NCBI RefSeq assembly: GCF_020921035.1
Contig: NC_063151.1
Coordinates: 29,208,934 to 29,272,933, forward strand
Origin: Rhodamnia argentea
Lineage: Eukaryota; Streptophyta; Magnoliopsida; Myrtales; Myrtaceae
Reading direction: 5' to 3'
DNA: 64,000 bases
A program made the translations under genes and the position numbers. This document shows positions 59,369-64,000 of the stretch, piece after piece (the first letter of the stretch is position 1; every line of letters starts with the position of its first letter). Under the pieces are notes generated by a model, which saw only the letters and a list, made by a program, of their open reading frames with translations, was not told where the DNA came from and did not search any database.

Positions 59369-60218
59369 ATGGCAGTGGGCAACCATCTCCGTCTCTACGC
59401 ATCGTCTCGGCCATGGAAGAAGATCTTCAACCCTCTAGCGCCGTCTCTGGCGTACTTGTGCCACACCAAGGTATACTTTACTTCTTCATTCTTTGGCTGG
59501 TCGGACGTCCTTACGGAGAAAACAGATTCTCAAATCGCTTCCTAAATTTCTGATGGCGTTACGATTTTTCATGTTGGATCTGTTGAATTCGGAGTGATGA
59601 TGGTCACGCCGGGAAAATGAAATCGTGAGCCAACTCCATCATATGGGAAAAAGCTTGGTGGAGCTGGGTGGGAGCACCCTTCAATTCGTGTACTCGATTC
59701 CAGTATTTATACACACGTATACCATGTACAATACACGTACATACTCGCGTAGATGGTGGAGACCAGACCTTCATTTGTTGCACAATCTGACAAGATTCTA
59801 GGCAAATAGTGGGGAATTTCCGGGAACGACGATATTCTAATTGAACATAGTTCTGGTTTCTCTCTTTCGGCGTATCTGGGCAAGTCCTTGTTAGATGCTG
59901 CGTGGGATGATGATTGATGAACGTCGTCTTGTTATCTTGACGTGGCCTCCTGATTGACAATGTTTTAAGTAGAAATATACCCAACATCGTGACTCGGACG
60001 AGAGAGAGAGAGCGCCATCTACGGCGGAAGAGTTCAGGCGAGTGGCGGAGGACAAGTTGAAGGAGGCGGAGGAGGACAAGTTGAAGGAGGCCGAGCAAGG
60101 GGTCGCGAGCCAGGTGTTCAATAAGACGTACGACGGCACGGAAGAAGCGGTTCCAGGGGGTGGTGACCTCGAATCGGTCAAGAAGAGGTATGAGCAACAG
60201 GAAGAGAACGCTGACTAG
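59369..60218 (+). CDS. Small LEA-like protein, two exons (tentative)
   Basis: Exon 1 (59369-59470, 34 codons) starts MAVGNHLRLYASSRPWKKIF, an Arg/Lys-containing leader that could be organellar. A good donor CACACCAAG|GTATAC follows. Exon 2 (59973-60218) reads in the same phase and gives a charged, Glu/Lys-rich region: STAEEFRRVAEDKLKEAEED, then KTYDGTEEAV and GGGDLESVKKRYEQQ before TAG, 115 codons in all. The block DKLKEAEE is repeated in tandem. Composition and the KTYDG...EA pattern recall small plant LEA-type proteins, but I cannot name the family for certain. The acceptor has a weak pyrimidine tract. Function would be inferred only (stress or desiccation protection). Confidence 0.5.
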
Positions 60219-63200
60219 AGCCGGAGAGGGAAGACCCGAGTCTTGTTCCCTATACTTAAATGTGGATCAAGTGGTATTTTGTTATTTTATTTAAAAAGTT
60301 TTGGATGCACTAAGCTCGCTTACTTGTGATTTTTGTTGTCAAATCGGTCTTCTGTAGAATGTGGATGATTAAAAAAAAAATTATCTATTATGCTTGGGCA
60401 ATTCAGTCATAAAATCTTTTAAATCAACTTGGCCAATTTTTCAATTAAAAAAAATTTACGTAGTTCATCCGAATTTACATAGTTCATCTGGTTAATTGTA
60501 ATTGGAATTCACCGAAATATCAAACGTCCTACAACTTAGTTATTATTATGTTTTTGTTTTTGGTAAATCCTACAACTTAGTTATTCATTTCTTTGTTTTT
60601 CTATTTTTCCTGTTTTTCATTCTTTCTTCGCCGAACGCCCAACGATCGCAATGGCCAGCGACTAGCCAAAGGAGATAACCGGCGTGTGTCCCCTCGCCGG
60701 ATCGAGCGAGACCCTCGTCGAAACTCGCCCGAGGTGGGCGAGGGCCGACCTCCCCAACTTGTGGGACTTCGACGGCGTCGGGTGATCTTGTTTGATCCCA
60801 ATGAGGGTATCATCGGCCATTGTCATTTGATCCCAATGAGGGTATCATCGGCCATCGTCGAGGCCTGACGATCAATGAAGAAGGAATGAAAAAAGAAAGA
60901 AAGAAAGAAAAGATATTTAAATTTTTTAGAAGAACTTGCAAAAAATTATCTATGTCGGTGTTGATCATGTCACGTCGACTAATAGATGTCTATGTTAGCG
61001 ATTTTCGGTGAAAAGTGGCTGGGTGGAATATATTGACAGATTTTCAAAAGGTTATGGCTCAGTTGGAATGATTTATGACTAAGTGCAATAAATTAAGATT
61101 TTTTTTTTTTATTGTTTCAAGTAATTTCTCCCAAAGCAGTTTAAGATGTATATATTTAGCTTCGTAAGTAATCAATAACAGTAGTCATTTACTCTAATAA
61201 GCCCGTTAAAGAGTATGGAGCAATAATGTGGTGGGCACGAGACGTCACATAATGTCACATAGTTTCATTTTTCTGCCAATAAAGTCAGGTCGACATGATG
61301 CGTTTAAACGTAGCCGTGGACTTTTGGTCCAGAGATATTATCTTCAGACGGCGCATTACGGTCCAGAGATGCCATCTTCAGACAACCCATTACGGTGTTT
61401 TGACTTCTTGCCAGTTACGTGCCTGCTTTCTCCTCCGAACGACCACCTTCCTAACAAAACACACCAAAAACATTCTCTCTTTCCTTTCAATTAAAATATT
61501 CAATTTGACGCTGAGAAACCCTAATCCAATCCCTAGACCACGCCCCGATCTCGCGTTGAGGAAGAAGTCAACGTGAAGTTGGACCGACCTTCTTTGGATT
61601 TTAGGGTTTGGTAGATTCAATGCTCGAACTTTTCCCAACCATACCCACCAGCTTCATCCTCTGCGGCCACACTCACCATCAAAACTGGGCAGGTCGACGG
61701 AAAGCGCTGAGCGCGTAGCTGGTTTTGGCCCATCTACTTTCGGAGGTTAACTTTCCATGAACTCGCGATCAAGATTCTCTAAATGAAAGGAAGAAAGCAA
61801 CTTAAGATTAAGATATCCAAAGAGCCCATTTTCCGCTCCCCGTCGTATGATTTGATCGCGACGGCGTATCATGGAATTCAGACGTGCGATCTCATCAATG
61901 CTCATTTCGTTTTCCTTCTCTCGTTGAGCCTATAGCAATGTTTCTTGAAGCCAAAGGGCCTCCTCCAATTGGGAATGTGAAACGATCGACTTATCTCGCT
62001 GAGCTGAACATGCCGACGACGGAAGAAACAATTGATGCAGGATGCTACGAGTGGTCCCAAACACAACAGGACGGTTTGATTACTCCTGACCTGACAGGGA
62101 CAGCATATCGAGCTCCCTCCCTCATCCTTACATCCTCAACAAAAGTCGTCTCTTGCGGCACCTGCTTCATACTTTCCCCACATTCGATGCCCCGACATAG
62201 CCACTCCATGGAAAATTAACCGCTCCTCTTACCTCAGTAATCGATTCACGATCCGGCAATTGGGTACAACCCGAAGGCTACATAGAAACGAGAATCTTCT
62301 CTTTTACTTACTTACAGAGAAGCAGATCCGCGAGGTTTTCGGGAAGTCAATGTAATGGAGCCGCTTGTTGCTATTATGTATTTGCGAGCATTGTTCTTCT
62401 AGGTTTTTACGAACGTTAGTGACGAGAGAGAGAGGGATTAATGACAGAAAATTTTTGATGGAGCCGTTGATTACGAACCATTTTTACTGGGGGGGAATAA
62501 GGCACGGATTGCAGAGAGAATTACCAGATTTGAAAGCAGTCAAGGAAGCAATTAATGTAAAACCCGCCAAGTAGGAAACAAATGTAACGGATAGTCAGCA
62601 CTGTCGGCGGGATCGTCGCCCATTAAATTCCAAGGCATTGCCCCTCAAGTTCAACCCTGCAAAAGAAACACCAGTGACCCGGCCCGACCCGAGTACTGGA
62701 ATTGCTCGGTGGCCCCTCTCAATCATGCGTGACCCATCAAATCTCCTTTACTGGGCCAAACCCAACGTTCACATTTATATTGTCGTCCCCACCAAAAGTT
62801 AGGGTTAAATGTCTTTCACCACCAAGAGAGAAAAGGCTGTCCCTGTTCGGGGACAATTCAGTGTGGTCGATGAAGTTAACGTTCATGCTATGCTAGACCT
62901 AAGACTCGCTTATCCTCGATGCGTGGTTGCTTTGGGTATAATAGTTCGAGTATATAGCGCAATTATTCTCCGAAGAAAAATGCCAGCCAAGTGATGTGAT
63001 TTATTAGTGGCGCGGTCATGCTTGATCACCGCAACAAATTCACATAATTTAAGTGATACATGAGTTAAAAAAAAGGATGGACATGGACTATCGGTGCTAG
63101 GTAGGGACTCCATTTAGGCGTTACTACAAGGGTTCCAAATCACGTTATAGAATATTCGATTTGAGACATAACTATTCGAAAATCACCCCAATTTGAAACG

Positions 63201-63780
63201 TGAATCGAATTGTTAAGTTAAGTCTTAACCTTGTGGGCCAACGACAATGGAAGCAACAAGTTAGTTAAACGGTCGTAACGCTTATACTAATAGTAGGACG
63301 CCCAACAAAGCCTGCACACGTGGCTGTCGTCCGAGGGTCCTGATTGAGGAGGGAAAAATCAGAAACGTGTACGGCTGTAGAGATCCCCGACGGATCAGGA
63401 GGTGAGGAAAGGAGGGAGAGAAAGGTTTTCTCGGGGAGGGGGAGAAGAAAGTTTCCAAATGGAGGACGGAGGAGGGCGAAAGAAAACCGGAAACGGTCGA
63501 GTGGAGAGGGAGTGGTGGGTGGCGTTGGTTACGCCATGAACGAGCCTAAAAAACATGCAACGAAGCATTCCCAGATTCACGTTACGCTCCGAATTTGCAA
63601 ATCAAGTACGTGCATCATAAATAATAAAATAAAAGAGGAAAAAGGAAAGAGAAAGCTGATAAGCTCCCTCCCTCCCTCGCCTCGATCGGAAGACGTGGCT
63701 CCACGTTGGGCCCCACTTCGAACCGGCCGGCCATTCCACAGTACCCTCTTTTACCCACTCCCACTCCCACTCCTCTCCTT
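60219..63780. other. Gene-poor stretch left of the last gene
   Basis: No supported gene. There are short tandem repeats: a 35-bp unit with GATCCCAATGAGGGTATCAT twice at 60790-60859, and a 36-bp unit with GGTCCAGAGAT...CTTCAGAC twice at about 61325-61397. A 111-codon frame (61884-62219, plus) has no recognisable domain. AT-rich parts carry no clear transposon ends. Confidence 0.35.
60546..60568 (-). mobile_element. 23-bp poly(A) micro-insertion with 18-bp TSD
   Basis: Read on the minus strand, TTTACC plus an A-rich tail lies between perfect copies of TCCTACAACTTAGTTATT (60528-60545 and 60569-60586). TTTACC is the same 3' end as in the insertion at 23486. Confidence 0.7.
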
Positions 63781-63801
63781 CTTCTTCATCCCCCTCGAGC
63801 C

Positions 63802-63807
63802 TATAAA
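63802..63807 (+). promoter_or_regulatory. TATA box of the last gene
   Basis: TATAAA lies about 100 nt before the ATG at 63905, with a CT-rich leader (63838-63867) between, a normal plant core promoter layout. Confidence 0.7.
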
Positions 63808-63904
63808 TCCACTCCATTCCTTCGCCCCTCGGAAATCCCTCTCTCTCTCTCTCTCTCTCCCTCTCTACAGGCTCATGCTCTGTTTCTGCCGTCCTGAACA
63901 GAGC

Positions 63905-64000
63905 ATGGCGAGTCCTGCATTTTCTTGCTTCCTCCTCCTCATGTCCACCTTTGCTCTTGCAGGTAACCTCCCTCTCGCATTCCCATTCAATGGAAGTCTC
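63905..64000 (+). CDS. Secreted protein, first exon only (cut by window end)
   Basis: The ATG at 63905 opens MASPAFSCFLLLMSTFALA, a typical signal peptide with a hydrophobic core and an ALA cleavage motif. The coding exon ends at 63962 before GTAACC, a good donor. The rest of the gene lies beyond the window, so the product cannot be named. A TATA box and CT-rich leader precede it. Confidence 0.6.
   Translation, partial: MASPAFSCFLLLMSTFALAGNLPLAFPFNGSL

Noticed and set aside
61884-62219. 111-codon plus-strand frame
   Set aside because: No family recognised, no conserved motif and no convincing promoter or splice sites.

Overview
The window is nuclear DNA of a eudicot plant. Genes have many exons separated by GT-AG introns, several products carry plastid-type leaders, and the intergenic space holds plant-type hAT, Mutator-like and SINE elements. 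The repeat style and the expanded GT61 family would suit a woody dicot, but I cannot name the species.

Layout. (1) About 1-7768, minus strand: a VPS35L-type retriever subunit. Twelve coding exons are visible and the 3' end lies off the left edge. (2) 8735-18819, plus strand: a 21-exon plastid starch-branching-enzyme-like protein of the plant BE1/SBE3 clade (Arabidopsis EMB2729 type). It shares a 966-bp intergenic region head to head with gene 1. (3) About 21.0-33.5 kb, minus strand: a tandem array of six GT61 glycosyltransferase sequences in which long copies alternate with decayed ones. Copies at 25.8-27.5 and 29.6-31.3 kb give complete three-exon models. The copy at 21.1-22.7 kb has a reading-phase problem at its first splice. 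Copies at 24.4, 28.2 and 32.2 kb are pseudogenes. (4) 35759-40004, minus strand: a small DUF212 (acid phosphatase/vanadium-haloperoxidase-related) membrane protein whose introns hold two TIR elements. (5) 40750-44074: a decayed hAT transposon with its target-site duplication preserved. (6) 51137-53115, plus strand: GDP-L-galactose phosphorylase (VTC2/GGP), preceded by a 66-codon upstream ORF with no AUG, of the ascorbate-sensing type. (7) 56650-58743, plus strand: plastid aspartate carbamoyltransferase (PYRB). (8) 59369-60218, plus strand: a small two-exon LEA-like gene, tentative. (9) 63905 to the right edge, plus strand: the first exon of a secreted protein.

The genes do not form a pathway cluster. 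They are housekeeping and metabolic genes (endosomal recycling, starch, ascorbate, pyrimidines) around one young, still-rearranging tandem array of cell-wall glycosyltransferases.

The most interesting signals are: the VTC2 upstream ORF; a tandem duplication in PYRB that copied a splice acceptor plus the start of an exon, with the upstream copy of the acceptor AG now TG; two GC-AG introns with the same CAG|GCATGC donor in unrelated genes; and a recurrent class of 10-28 bp insertions (a few bases plus poly(A)) flanked by 13-20 bp target-site duplications, apparently extremely 5'-truncated retrotransposition events.
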